Below, one piece after another: positions 1 through 8,213 of a stretch of 41,060 nucleotides of DNA. The notes below the pieces were generated by a model that worked only from the letters and a program-made list of their open reading frames with translations, was not told the origin of the DNA and did no database searches. The number at the start of each line of letters is the position of its first letter. The first letter of the stretch is position 1. Source of the DNA: Pseudomonadales bacterium. Its GTDB lineage: Bacteria > Pseudomonadota > Gammaproteobacteria > Pseudomonadales > Azotimanducaceae. Position numbers and translations under genes: made by a program. Location: the NCBI GenBank assembly GCA_016779585.1, contig JADHNI010000034.1:1-41060 (forward strand). Reading direction: 5' to 3'.

Positions 1-1
1 T

Positions 2-844
2 GATCTGGAAAACACTGCGGCGGTATCAAGCATCTGCGCTAACGAGAATATCGAGGCCGCGATACACTTCGCCGGACTTAAAGCGGTGGGCGAATCGGTC
101 GCGGACCCTCTGCTCTACTACGATCTGAATCTGGCCACCTCGATCAGTCTCTGCAAGGCTCTGCAGGAGAACAGCATCCATATGCTTGTGTTCAGTTCCT
201 CTGCAACTGTCTACGGCGATCCGGAGCGTATCCCGCTGGACGAAACCTGTCGCGCAACCGAGGCAGCAAATCCCTACGGCAGAACGAAGATATTCATCGA
301 ACAGATCCTCCGGGACCTGCAGAGTGCAAACCCCTCAATGAATATTGCACTGCTGCGATATTTCAATCCTGCAGGTGCGCACCCTAGTGCGAAATTGGGC
401 GAAGACCCGAGGGGTGTTCCCAACAACCTGGTTCCGTTCCTGACCCAGGTGGCCATCGGCATGAGAGACCAGCTGGTTATAAACGGGGATGACTACGAAA
501 CGCCTGACGGCACCTGCATCCGCGATTACATTCATGTACAGGATCTGGCCAGGGGGCATGTGGCGGCACTCGAGAAACTCAGGACCGGCGCCGGTCTCGT
601 GACCTATAACCTGGGCACCGGTCGTGGAAATTCCGTTAAAGAAGTTGTCGAAGCGTTCGAAAAATCTACCAACCAGAAGTTGAACAAGCGCATCGGACCC
701 AGACGACCGGGCGATGTGCCGTCCACCTATACCGATCCATCGCTCGCCGAGAAAGAACTCAACTGGCGGGCAGAGCTAACCATCGAAGACATCTGTCGGG
801 ATGCCTGGCACTGGCAGCAGGAAAACCCTGAAGGTTATCCCTGA
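2..844 (+). CDS. galE: UDP-glucose 4-epimerase, 5' truncated by window edge
   Basis: Interconverts UDP-glucose and UDP-galactose in the cytoplasm (Leloir pathway and sugar-nucleotide supply). The frame is open from base 2. The residues before the first possible internal start at 86 (AIHFAGLKAVGES) are conserved GalE sequence, so the gene begins upstream of the window. Visible family features are SSSATVYG with the catalytic Ser/Thr region, the NPYGRTK segment with the Tyr-x3-Lys pair, RYFNPAGAH, and the C-terminal GDVPSTYTDP. The N-terminal Rossmann glycine motif is missing because of the edge, not because of decay. The last 10 bases overlap the 3' end of galK on the other strand, so the two Leloir genes converge. 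Family assignment is firm. Confidence 0.95.
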   Translation, partial: DLENTAAVSSICANENIEAAIHFAGLKAVGESVADPLLYYDLNLATSISLCKALQENSIHMLVFSSSATVYGDPERIPLDETCRATEAANPYGRTKIFIEQILRDLQSANPSMNIALLRYFNPAGAHPSAKLGEDPRGVPNNLVPFLTQVAIGMRDQLVINGDDYETPDGTCIRDYIHVQDLARGHVAALEKLRTGAGLVTYNLGTGRGNSVKEVVEAFEKSTNQKLNKRIGPRRPGDVPSTYTDPSLAEKELNWRAELTIEDICRDAWHWQQENPEGYP

Positions 845-1962
845 GACAACTCTGTAAGCGTCAGGCCGCGCGAAGGTTCCGCCAGGAACAAGTGAGGCCT
901 GAGACTTGTTCGTTGTTCATAGGTACAGGCAACCTGCGGCATCCAGTCATCAACTGTACGTCGCTCACTTAATGCAATCGCACAGCCACCAAACCCGCCT
1001 CCCGTCATTCGGGCGCCCACGACACCCGGACAGTCGAGCGCCAGGTCCACCATGGTATCCAGTTCTGCACAGGAGACTTCATAGTTGTCACGCAGCGATG
1101 CGTGGCTCTCGTTCATGAGGTGCCCGAAAGCAGACCAGTCACGATGCTGTAAGGCCTGATATGCGCTCTGCACACGCTTCTCCTCGCACGTCACGTGCGT
1201 GAATCGATTGCGCAGGTACTCCCGCAGGAATGCAGAATCAGTTGCCGTTACCAGCGAATCAATACCTTGCAGGCCCAACACACGTGCCACCTGTAACAAT
1301 TCGTGAGCTCGATCGTTGTAGGCCGACCCGGCGAGGGTGCGTTCTTTACCGGTATCCATGACAACGAAGACCATATCATCAAGATTGCTGTCTGCTTCCC
1401 GCCAGTCAAGGTTTTGGCAATCTAGGCAGATAACTCCACCAATGGCAATCGACATCTGATCCATGATGCCGCACTGCACACCGGCATACTCATGCTCGAC
1501 CTGTTGGCAGATCTTTGCCAACGCTACATGGTCGACCCGGGGTGCCAGGGTCTTGGCCAGCGCAAGGCAAAATGAGGCTGAGGTGGATAGTCCAGCCGTC
1601 CCCGAACTCTGGGTAACATAGAGATCCATACCCTGCAGGCGATACCTTGAGGACAGCAGGCTGATGACACCAGCCACGTAGTCACGCCAGTCTCCATAAA
1701 AACCTGCCGAATGATCAGGGCGAATCTCAAGACTCACCCTGTCATCAAATCGTTCGGTAAAGACATTGACCAGGTCCGAACCATTGTCCGAAGACAATAC
1801 CGTGGTGCCGCCACGAATCGCCATGGGCAGCACATGCCCGCCGCAATAGTCGATGTGATCCCCAATCAGGTTAATACGGGATGGCGCATTTACAAGAATG
1901 CCGGGCGCCTGCCCGAACCTGTCCTGGAACCGGCTAACGAGACCATTCATGGACTCATTCAC
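835..1962 (-). CDS. galK: Galactokinase (GHMP kinase family)
   Basis: Phosphorylates galactose at C1 with ATP in the cytoplasm. The protein has 375 residues, near the usual length. The galactokinase signature is at residues 26-40 (RINLIGDHIDYCGG), the GHMP ATP-binding loop at about 121-131 (GTAGLSTSAS), the catalytic-base region GVQCGIMDQM with Asp168, and motif 3 is MTGGGFGGC. The signature is slightly variant: GDHIDYC where GEHTDYN is usual, so sugar specificity could be altered. The start overlaps the stop of the preceding propeller gene by four bases (ATGA), which implies translational coupling. It is the last gene of the molybdenum-hydroxylase unit, an unusual location. The 3' end overlaps galE on the opposite strand. 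Confidence 0.9.
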   Translation of the reverse strand: MNESMNGLVSRFQDRFGQAPGILVNAPSRINLIGDHIDYCGGHVLPMAIRGGTTVLSSDNGSDLVNVFTERFDDRVSLEIRPDHSAGFYGDWRDYVAGVISLLSSRYRLQGMDLYVTQSSGTAGLSTSASFCLALAKTLAPRVDHVALAKICQQVEHEYAGVQCGIMDQMSIAIGGVICLDCQNLDWREADSNLDDMVFVVMDTGKERTLAGSAYNDRAHELLQVARVLGLQGIDSLVTATDSAFLREYLRNRFTHVTCEEKRVQSAYQALQHRDWSAFGHLMNESHASLRDNYEVSCAELDTMVDLALDCPGVVGARMTGGGFGGCAIALSERRTVDDWMPQVACTYEQRTSLRPHLFLAEPSRGLTLTELSQG

Positions 1963-2987
1963 GGAAGCCGGACTTCAAACACGTCCATCGGACCAATGCC
2001 GTCCTCTCGCTCCCCTGTCACGAAGAACCTGTCCGTGGAGGCAACAAAGGCACCGGATTCCAACCCGTGGATTTCAGGCAAACGCACCCGGACAGGCAAT
2101 TCGCTGAAAGTTTCATCCCAGGTGCTTCGGAAGGATCTCCTGAAGAGATAAGCTTCCTTATAAGTCACCACCATGGCAGAACGTCCCTTCAGGTCAAACG
2201 CGGTGGGTGAAGAAACTGACTCGCCATACTGAGGATCCTCACGCAGGTCACGGGCTGTCGGGGCAGGAACACCCCGCAACCTTGCAACTCGCTTCGCCGT
2301 TACAATTTCCGTATCATCGCTGGATGTCAGCGGTAACCTGAAGACTTCCGCAGGAATCCGACGTTTACTGACGAGATAGATCTGCTCTTCCTGTTCATCC
2401 ACCGCGACACCCTCAATATCTCGATAACCGTCAGGGAACCGGAAACGAATTGACCAGACAGGTACCAGGGGCTGCCCCAGGGTCTCCAGGAGGGGCTCCG
2501 CGATGACGAGAAGTGTCAGGTAAGGTCGCCAGTTGAAGTTATCACCGGTATCGGCGACGAGAAGGAAGGACGTGCCATCCCATTCAAAGCTGGCAAGGTC
2601 TTCGAAGTCATGGCGCTCGGGATAATCGATGGGCCAGACACCCAGGTCACTGCCATCAGTACCCGTGGCAAACAGCTCAGGCGGGTTGCCGCTATCATTG
2701 ATGGCAAAGAGCACATCGGACCGGTTACCGAACGCCAGGCCGCTCGCCTCACCCAGGCGTTCGTTTTCTAGCTTGCCGCGCCACGTGATCGGGGCATCCG
2801 CAACTCCTAGCTCGGAAGCTGCCACCCTCTTGTTTTCTGAATAAACCAGATCCTGCTTAACAAGACCCAGGGAGAAGGTTTTCAGCCCGTTAACAATATC
2901 CAGACCGTGATAGAAGCCATAACCCGCGAGGAAAACATAAGGTATGGCCGCGATGACCAGCACCAGCAGAATCAGCCAACGAATCAT
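1959..2987 (-). CDS. Membrane-anchored, propeller-like protein of unknown function
   Basis: I do not recognise a named family with certainty. The 342-residue protein starts with a hydrophobic segment (residues about 3-25) that looks like an uncleaved signal anchor, so the rest is probably periplasmic. The body has repeated beta-rich segments of propeller type: ASGLAFGNRSDVLFAINDSG, DFEDLASFEWDGTSFLLVAD, and YRDIEGVAVDEQEEQIYLVS. Repeated E-S/G/D-L-A or E-G-V-A strands followed by D-x-G or D-T-G-D turns resemble calcium-binding, phytase-like or SMP-30-like propellers. It sits between the MoaD-like gene (9-base gap) and galK (4-base overlap), so it is co-transcribed with both. Whether it partners the molybdenum enzyme or handles a sugar substrate cannot be decided here. 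Confidence 0.75.
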   Translation of the reverse strand: MIRWLILLVLVIAAIPYVFLAGYGFYHGLDIVNGLKTFSLGLVKQDLVYSENKRVAASELGVADAPITWRGKLENERLGEASGLAFGNRSDVLFAINDSGNPPELFATGTDGSDLGVWPIDYPERHDFEDLASFEWDGTSFLLVADTGDNFNWRPYLTLLVIAEPLLETLGQPLVPVWSIRFRFPDGYRDIEGVAVDEQEEQIYLVSKRRIPAEVFRLPLTSSDDTEIVTAKRVARLRGVPAPTARDLREDPQYGESVSSPTAFDLKGRSAMVVTYKEAYLFRRSFRSTWDETFSELPVRVRLPEIHGLESGAFVASTDRFFVTGEREDGIGPMDVFEVRLP

Positions 2988-2996
2988 TGGTACGCT

Positions 2997-3239
2997 TCAG
3001 CCGCCGGAAATACGATGCAGGAAATGAAGTTCACTCTGGTCACCCACCGTCTCCAGGAAGGGTGTGTGGATAATCTCACCATCAATGGCAACCGCCATCT
3101 CCATGAGCTTATCCTCGGTGAGAGCCTCATATTTTTCGACGAGCTCGGCAACTATTTCCTTGAAGCGGCACGCTCCTACTTCTGTACGTTCTTCCCCAGT
3201 AAACAATTGCAGTTCACTGGAGAAGACTACAACAGCCAT
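2997..3239 (-). CDS. MoaD/ThiS-like sulfur carrier protein
   Basis: An 80-residue protein beginning MAVVVFSSELQLFTG and ending HFLHRISGG. The ubiquitin-like size, beta-rich start, central segment FKEIVAELVEKYEAL, and free C-terminal Gly-Gly directly before the stop are hallmarks of the MoaD/ThiS family. In these proteins the terminal glycine is thiocarboxylated and donates sulfur, in MoaD's case to molybdopterin. The start at 3239 is preferred over longer readings because they run into the Mo-subunit gene; a GGGAA-like ribosome site lies just upstream. It is 19 bases downstream of the Mo-subunit gene, so it may serve molybdopterin or another thiolation reaction linked to this enzyme. No MoaE or MoeB is beside it. 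The exact acceptor is unknown. Confidence 0.82.
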   Translation of the reverse strand: MAVVVFSSELQLFTGEERTEVGACRFKEIVAELVEKYEALTEDKLMEMAVAIDGEIIHTPFLETVGDQSELHFLHRISGG

Positions 3240-3258
3240 ATCGTGTTCCCGCTGAGGC

Positions 3259-5508
3259 TTACCCGTTCTGGATAAGCGACAGAACCCTGGGCGGAGAACA
3301 GGGCAGCTCTTCCACCTTGCGTCCAATCGCGTTACCCACGGACCAGCCCACTGCGGCCAGCGGCGGAATAATGCCGGATTCACCGACACCACGAACGCCA
3401 TAGGGATGGAACGCATTGGGCACTTCAACAATGATCGCCTCAATCATCGGCAGGTCTGATGCCAGCGGGATCCTGTAATCCAGGAAGCCGGGGTTTTCCA
3501 TGACCCCGTCATCGTTGTAGATGTACTCTTCGTTCAACGCCCAGCCGATACCCTGAACCGCACCACCCTGGAGTTGCCCTTCAACGTAGCTCGGGTGAAT
3601 GGCTTTACCGGCATCCTGGATCGCGGTGTAACGTACAACATCCACCTTACCGGTTTCTTTATCCACTTTTGTATCACAGAGATGGACGGCAAAGCTCGGT
3701 CCCGCGCCGCGTGCGTTGATGTTGCCTGTCCCGGAAATCTGGCCACCGGTTTTCTCGGCAGCCTCGCAGACTTCTGCCAGCGTCATCTTCTCTCCACCAG
3801 CCGTATTGATCGCTACGCCATCGACATAGTCCACCTGTTCGGCAGTGACATTCCAGATGGCAGCTGCACGCTCTTTCAGCTGTCTCACCACATCTTCTGC
3901 GGCTTCGATGACCGCCATACCCGTGGCAAAAGTCACACGGCTGCCGCCGGTACCCTGGCTGTAAGGCAGGCTGTCCGTATCCGCAACGATAGGCTTCAGG
4001 CGCGAGGGTTCTATCTGCAGGACCTCTGCGGCCATCATCTGCATGGAAGCACGGGAACCGCCAATATCAGGTGAACCTTCAATAATCGTACCTGTACCAT
4101 CGGTATTCATATTGATGGAGACACTGGACTGGCCACCGATATTGAACCAGAAACCAGCCGCAATACCCCGGCCACAACCTTCTGCCAGCGTGGACTTGTA
4201 GTGATCAGAATCCCTGGCAGCTTCCAGGCACTCAACCAGCCCTACGGTCTTAAGCTTGGGTCCATAAATCGTCTGTGTACCTTCTTTCGCTGCATTCTTG
4301 AGTCGCAGCTCAATCGGATCCATACCCAGCTCCTCCGCCAGTTCGTTCACAACCATCTCAGCTGCAAACTCCGCCTGCGGAGCACCCGGTGCGCGATAAG
4401 CAGCCACCTTGCACTTGTTAACGACGACGTCGAAACCCTCTACCTGGACATTACCGCAGTCATAGGGAGTAAACATGGTCATCACGCCAGGCATCATGGG
4501 CGATCCCTTGAAGGCGCCGGCCTCATAAGCCATCCATCCCTGCATGGCCGTAATGGTGCCATCTTTCTTGGCGCCGACCTTGGCTTTCAGCTTGGCGGCT
4601 GACGTCGGACCGGTTGCCATAAATACTTCGTCGCGGTTCATGACCATCTTCACCGGACGACCGGATTTGCGAGACAGTGCAAGAGCCACAGGCTCCTGGT
4701 AGACCACTGTCTTACCTCCAAAACCACCACCAATTTCACTGGCAACAACCTTGAGCTTGCTGAGATCAATATGCAGCAGCTTGGCTGTGGAGGTTCGAAC
4801 ATCGAAGTGACCCTGGGTACAGCACCAGACCAAGGACTGACCGTCCTCGTCATAACGTGCGGTACAAGCATGGGGCTCGATGTAACCCTGGTGTGCCGTC
4901 GGGGTTCGGAATTCACGCTCAACGATGACATCAGCTTCGGCAAAACCTGCTTCGATGTCACCCATCTTCATTTCAAGTCGTGTTGCAATGTTCGAGGGTG
5001 AACTCGGGGTTTCCTCATATCCCTGTGTAAACATGTCTTCGTGCAGAATCGGAGCGCCATCTTTCATGGCATCTTCCACATCAAGCACAGGAGACAGCAC
5101 CTCGTACTTGACCTCAATCAGTGCCAGCGCATCGTCAGCAACGCGTTCCGTGCGGGCCGCAACAGCTGCAATCGCATGACCATGGTAAAGCACCTTGTCA
5201 TCAGCGAGACAGTTTCGTGCCAAATCGAGCACATCAGCTGCGCCTTCACCAGCATTGATGGATTCACCCTCAACACTGCCAAAATCCTTGAAGGTCACCA
5301 CGGCGAAAACGTCCGGGTGTGCTTCTGCCTTGCTGGTATCAATGGAAAGAATCTTCGCATGGGCATGGGGGCTGCGTAGCGTGCGTCCCCAGATCATGCC
5401 GGGAAGGTTAAGGTCAGCGCCGTACTGGGCGCGTCCGGTCACCTTATCGAAACCGTCAGGACGGATAGTTCGTTGACCAATATACTTGAACTCTCGTGCT
5501 TCACTCAT
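3259..5508 (-). CDS. Xanthine-dehydrogenase-family molybdopterin-binding (large) subunit
   Basis: Catalytic subunit of a three-subunit molybdenum hydroxylase that would hydroxylate an N-heterocycle, aldehyde or aromatic acyl substrate with water as oxygen source. The 749 residues match the separate large subunits of the CoxL/HcrA/XdhB type. Visible motifs are the N-terminal RPDGFDKVTGRAQYGAD, TQGHFDVR, the Mo-pterin loop EIGGGFGGK, the AYRAPGAPQ loop, GTGGSRVTF, and near the C-terminus GVRGVGESG with the expected catalytic Glu at about residue 710. The site usually reading GQG is SPDIGGSRAS here, so the cofactor-contacting Gln is absent, which suggests a distinct subfamily. No CoxL-type CSFR loop is seen, arguing against true CO dehydrogenase. 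The substrate cannot be named. It follows the 2Fe-2S gene with a two-base gap. Confidence 0.92.
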   Translation of the reverse strand: MSEAREFKYIGQRTIRPDGFDKVTGRAQYGADLNLPGMIWGRTLRSPHAHAKILSIDTSKAEAHPDVFAVVTFKDFGSVEGESINAGEGAADVLDLARNCLADDKVLYHGHAIAAVAARTERVADDALALIEVKYEVLSPVLDVEDAMKDGAPILHEDMFTQGYEETPSSPSNIATRLEMKMGDIEAGFAEADVIVEREFRTPTAHQGYIEPHACTARYDEDGQSLVWCCTQGHFDVRTSTAKLLHIDLSKLKVVASEIGGGFGGKTVVYQEPVALALSRKSGRPVKMVMNRDEVFMATGPTSAAKLKAKVGAKKDGTITAMQGWMAYEAGAFKGSPMMPGVMTMFTPYDCGNVQVEGFDVVVNKCKVAAYRAPGAPQAEFAAEMVVNELAEELGMDPIELRLKNAAKEGTQTIYGPKLKTVGLVECLEAARDSDHYKSTLAEGCGRGIAAGFWFNIGGQSSVSINMNTDGTGTIIEGSPDIGGSRASMQMMAAEVLQIEPSRLKPIVADTDSLPYSQGTGGSRVTFATGMAVIEAAEDVVRQLKERAAAIWNVTAEQVDYVDGVAINTAGGEKMTLAEVCEAAEKTGGQISGTGNINARGAGPSFAVHLCDTKVDKETGKVDVVRYTAIQDAGKAIHPSYVEGQLQGGAVQGIGWALNEEYIYNDDGVMENPGFLDYRIPLASDLPMIEAIIVEVPNAFHPYGVRGVGESGIIPPLAAVGWSVGNAIGRKVEELPCSPPRVLSLIQNG

Positions 5509-5510
5509 AA

Positions 5511-5990
5511 TCAGGCACCTTCTCGCATGGTTTCGGCAGCATCCAATACTGCCCTGATAATCTTGTCATAACCCGTACATCGGCAGAGATTACCGGCCAG
5601 GTAATAGCGCGCCTCTTCCTCTGTCGGGTTGGGATTTTCTTCCAGCAGGGCCTTGGTGCTGACAATCAGGCCCGGAGTACAGACACCACATTGAAGTGCG
5701 GCGTGTTCCAGAAACTTTTCCTGGATCACATGAAGTCCGTCATTGCTGCCGATACCTTCAATAGTCCCGATCTCGGCACCTTCAGCCTCTACACCCAGCA
5801 CCAGGCATGAACAGACCAGCCGGCCATTCATTGTCACCGAACAGGCTCCACAATCGCCCGAACCACAGCCTTCTTTGGTACCGGTCATCTGCAGATCGTT
5901 TCGAAGCACATCCAGCAGCGTATCGCCTGGGTCGCAGAGAAACTCGACAGGCTCTCCATTAATCGATGTTGTAACGTGTGTCTTTGACAT
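5511..5990 (-). CDS. 2Fe-2S subunit of the molybdenum hydroxylase
   Basis: A 159-residue electron-transfer subunit with two [2Fe-2S] clusters. The N-terminal plant-ferredoxin-type domain carries Cys42, Cys47, Cys50 and Cys60 (GCGSGDCGACSVTMNG). The C-terminal helical domain carries CGVCTPG (Cys101, Cys104) and CRCTGY (Cys136, Cys138). All eight ligands are present, so the chain from molybdenum to FAD is complete. No twin-arginine signal is visible, so the complex is probably cytoplasmic. The gene lies between the FAD and Mo subunit genes with gaps of three and two bases, as expected for stoichiometric expression from one mRNA. Confidence 0.95.
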   Translation of the reverse strand: MSKTHVTTSINGEPVEFLCDPGDTLLDVLRNDLQMTGTKEGCGSGDCGACSVTMNGRLVCSCLVLGVEAEGAEIGTIEGIGSNDGLHVIQEKFLEHAALQCGVCTPGLIVSTKALLEENPNPTEEEARYYLAGNLCRCTGYDKIIRAVLDAAETMREGA

Positions 5991-5993
5991 GAA

Positions 5994-6863
5994 TTAACCC
6001 TCTTTAGCTCTTTCTGCAGCAATGCTCGCCGCTCTCTTGACCAGCACACCCACAACCTGACGGCGATACTCAACCGTACCGCGACGATCCGTGATCGGGT
6101 TGGATGCAGCGCTAGCCGCATCTGCCGCAGCCTGCAGGGCTGCTTCATCCAGTTTACTGCCGACGAGCGCATCTGCTGCCTCCGGCACCAGCAACGCCGT
6201 TGGTGCCACTGCACCAATAGCCACCCTGGCCGCAGTACAGGTACCAGTGTCATCCAGCGTGACACTGACACCGGCGCCGGCAACCGCGATGTCCATCTCT
6301 GTTCTTGGGATAAAACGCAGGTAGGCATCCGATGTATTCGCGGCAGGCCGTGGAACGGTAATCTGCTTTAGCAGTTCACCCTTTTCCATGCAGTTCTGCC
6401 CGACACCGGTCACAAATTCCTCCACTGGCACAGTTCGCTCACCGTTGGGACCCGCAATGACACACTGTGCCCCGTTGGCGATCAATGCCGGAATTGTGTC
6501 CGCCGCGGGAGATGAATTGCAGAGGTTGCCACCGACACTCGCCCTTCCCTGCACCTGGGTTGAACCAATCAGGTAGGCTGCCTCAACAAGTCCGGGATAC
6601 ACCGCCTTGATGTCATCTCTCTCGGTAAATGAGGCGCAGGACATGGATGGACCAAGTTCCAGGGCAGCATCGGTCAAATTGGCATCGGTCATACCGGCAA
6701 TCTTTTTGACATCAACAATCAGGCGTTCGGCATCACTGCTGTTATTAGTCTGTATGATGAGGTCTGTACCACCTGCCAGCACGTGCGCGGGTATATCCGA
6801 CTTCGCCAACAGGTTTACTGCACCTTCAATTAAATCTGGTGCTTCATAGACGACTGAAACCAT
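5994..6863 (-). CDS. FAD-binding subunit of the molybdenum hydroxylase
   Basis: A 289-residue CoxM/HcrB-type flavoprotein that passes electrons from the iron-sulfur subunit to the final acceptor. The FAD motif AGGTDLI is at residues 30-36, and the second conserved motif ASVGGNLCNSSPAADTIPAL is in the middle, followed by the CO-dehydrogenase-flavoprotein C-terminal domain ending with TVEYRRQVVGVLVKRA. The start is supported by a strong purine-rich ribosome site (GAGGAGG) a few bases upstream. It is the first gene of the six-gene minus-strand unit, so its promoter should lie in 6864-6991, which is shared with the divergent gene at 6992. The HcrB-specific 4Fe-4S insert of 4-hydroxybenzoyl-CoA reductase is not evident. 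Confidence 0.93.
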   Translation of the reverse strand: MVSVVYEAPDLIEGAVNLLAKSDIPAHVLAGGTDLIIQTNNSSDAERLIVDVKKIAGMTDANLTDAALELGPSMSCASFTERDDIKAVYPGLVEAAYLIGSTQVQGRASVGGNLCNSSPAADTIPALIANGAQCVIAGPNGERTVPVEEFVTGVGQNCMEKGELLKQITVPRPAANTSDAYLRFIPRTEMDIAVAGAGVSVTLDDTGTCTAARVAIGAVAPTALLVPEAADALVGSKLDEAALQAAADAASAASNPITDRRGTVEYRRQVVGVLVKRAASIAAERAKEG

Positions 6864-6991
6864 TTCTCCTCCTCTAGATCGTCCGGGTACCCGCGTTGTT
6901 TTTATTCTGGGGTATGATTTGAAGGAGCTATATATACCATGCGGTGGACAGCGGAAGCTACAGGAGGCGTCGCCTGAAACGTAAATCCCGA

Positions 6992-7264
6992 ATGAAGAAT
7001 TTCTTTTCGCAACTGTTCAGCAAACCTCAGGACCAGGAATTCGTGTCACTGATGCAGGTCGCACTGGAGGACCCGGGCATCAGGGAGCAACTACTGAAGA
7101 TCCTTTCCATACCGGATGATCGTCGCAGGGCCACCATTCGGCAATGGCGCAGCGAACTCTCACAAAAAAATGCACCAAAAGAGATCATGAGAACCCTGGA
7201 ACACCTGGAGCACGACGCCTATGCACATCGGGCGAAACAGATCCTGGCAGAGGGAGAGTTATAA
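6992..7264 (+). CDS. Small conserved-looking protein of unknown function
   Basis: I do not recognise the family. From ATG 6992 it encodes 90 residues, beginning MKNFFSQLFSKPQDQEF, mostly charged and helical, without membrane segments or cysteines. A GTG at 6944 would add an unlikely Arg/Lys-rich stretch (SYRRRRLKRKSR), so I prefer 6992, though neither start has a well-spaced ribosome site. An AGGAGG lies at 6962-6967 and a good AAGGAG near 6921. The gene lies 8 bases before the GNAT gene and is probably co-transcribed with it. It diverges from the molybdenum hydroxylase unit. Confidence 0.55.
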   Translation: MKNFFSQLFSKPQDQEFVSLMQVALEDPGIREQLLKILSIPDDRRRATIRQWRSELSQKNAPKEIMRTLEHLEHDAYAHRAKQILAEGEL

Positions 7265-7272
7265 TCCCCATC

Positions 7273-7749
7273 ATGACCGACAAACTGAACATCAACGTTG
7301 AACGTGCGCTGCCCGAGGATGCCGGGACCATCGCGCAGTTCAACCAGGCCATGGCGCTGGAAACCGAGGATAAACCGCTTGACCGGGAGATGATTTTTCC
7401 CGGTGTCCAGGCTCTACTCGCCGACGATTCCATGGGTTTCTATCTCGTTGCCCGCGAAACCACTCCCGCCGACGAAACAATTGTCGGCTGCCTGGCGATT
7501 ACCTACGAATGGAGTGACTGGCGCAATGGCCTTTTCTGGTGGATCCAGAGTGTGTACGTACCCGAGGAACATCGGGGCAAAGGTGTTTTCTCAACCATGT
7601 ATGAGCATGTCAGGACGCTGGCGAAAAAAGACCCCCGCAATTGCGGCATCCGTCTGTACGTTGAGAAGGACAACAGTCGAGCCCAGCGTACTTATGCGAA
7701 GCTGGGCATGATTGAAACCGAATACCGTTTGATGGAAGAAGAGTTTTAG
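7273..7749 (+). CDS. GNAT-family N-acetyltransferase
   Basis: A 158-residue single-domain acetyltransferase using acetyl-CoA; the substrate cannot be inferred. The start at 7273 (MTDKLNINVERALPEDAG) gives the usual GNAT beginning, with a charged strand followed by the DAxxI-type helix. The acetyl-CoA pyrophosphate-binding motif is SVYVPEEHRGKGVFSTMYEHV (Q/R-x-x-G-x-G/A type). The C-terminal half has GIRLYVEKDNSRAQRTYAKLGM, the common N-x-x-A-x-x-x-Y-x-x-x-G-F/M motif. It follows the small gene at 6992 with an 8-base gap and converges with pilZ. Fold assignment is firm; role is unknown. Confidence 0.9.
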   Translation: MTDKLNINVERALPEDAGTIAQFNQAMALETEDKPLDREMIFPGVQALLADDSMGFYLVARETTPADETIVGCLAITYEWSDWRNGLFWWIQSVYVPEEHRGKGVFSTMYEHVRTLAKKDPRNCGIRLYVEKDNSRAQRTYAKLGMIETEYRLMEEEF

Positions 7750-7778
7750 ACGCTGCCTGAAGCGATAGGTAGGCGCGA

Positions 7779-8135
7779 TTACATGGTTGCCGTGGCATTG
7801 GCGGAACCCAGGGAACCCGCCAGATATGTCTCAATCTTGTCTTTGGCAATGTTGTTGGGATCACTGAACTGGATACCAACGCCCGGGGTGTGAGGGCTTT
7901 TAACGCCCTTCTTGGCAATCCAGACGACTTTCCCCGCCACCGGTATCTTCTCGGACTCATCCATCAGGTTAAGCAGGATGAACACGTCGTCGCCGAGATC
8001 GTATTCGGTACGGTTGGCAATGAAAAGACCACCGTTCTTGATAAAAGGCATGTAGTAGTTATGCAAGACGACCTTATCCTTGATCGTCAATGCGATCATC
8101 GTCTTCTTGCCGCCTCCGCGAGCCAGCTTAGCCAT
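7779..8135 (-). CDS. pilZ: PilZ-type type IV pilus assembly protein
   Basis: A 118-residue protein with the PilZ fold, needed in Pseudomonas and Xanthomonas for type IV pilus assembly, where it acts with the PilB/FimX system. Core sequence MIALTIKDKVVLHNYYMPFI, NGGLFI, VFILLNLMDESEKIPVAGKVVWI and GVGIQF matches the single-domain PilZ subgroup. The c-di-GMP-binding RxxxR and D/NxSxxG motifs are not visible, as in canonical PilZ, so direct c-di-GMP binding is not expected. It is the last gene of the fab-holB operon, the same place as in Pseudomonas. The first eleven residues (MAKLARGGGKK) may or may not be translated. Confidence 0.9.
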   Translation of the reverse strand: MAKLARGGGKKTMIALTIKDKVVLHNYYMPFIKNGGLFIANRTEYDLGDDVFILLNLMDESEKIPVAGKVVWIAKKGVKSPHTPGVGIQFSDPNNIAKDKIETYLAGSLGSANATATM

Positions 8136-8213
8136 ACTTCAATACCTTTGGCAGTACACCATCCCAATTACAGGCAAAATGATGCCTTATGGTTCTACTG
8201 TAAACAAGCTTCA

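Noticed and set aside
3259..5508. Aerobic CO dehydrogenase (CoxL)
   Set aside because: The characteristic active-site loop with Cys (CSFR) is not present; AYRAPGAPQ is found instead.
7779..8135. PilZ protein as a c-di-GMP receptor
   Set aside because: The RxxxR and D/NxSxxG binding residues are not present; the sequence matches the non-binding type IV pilus PilZ.
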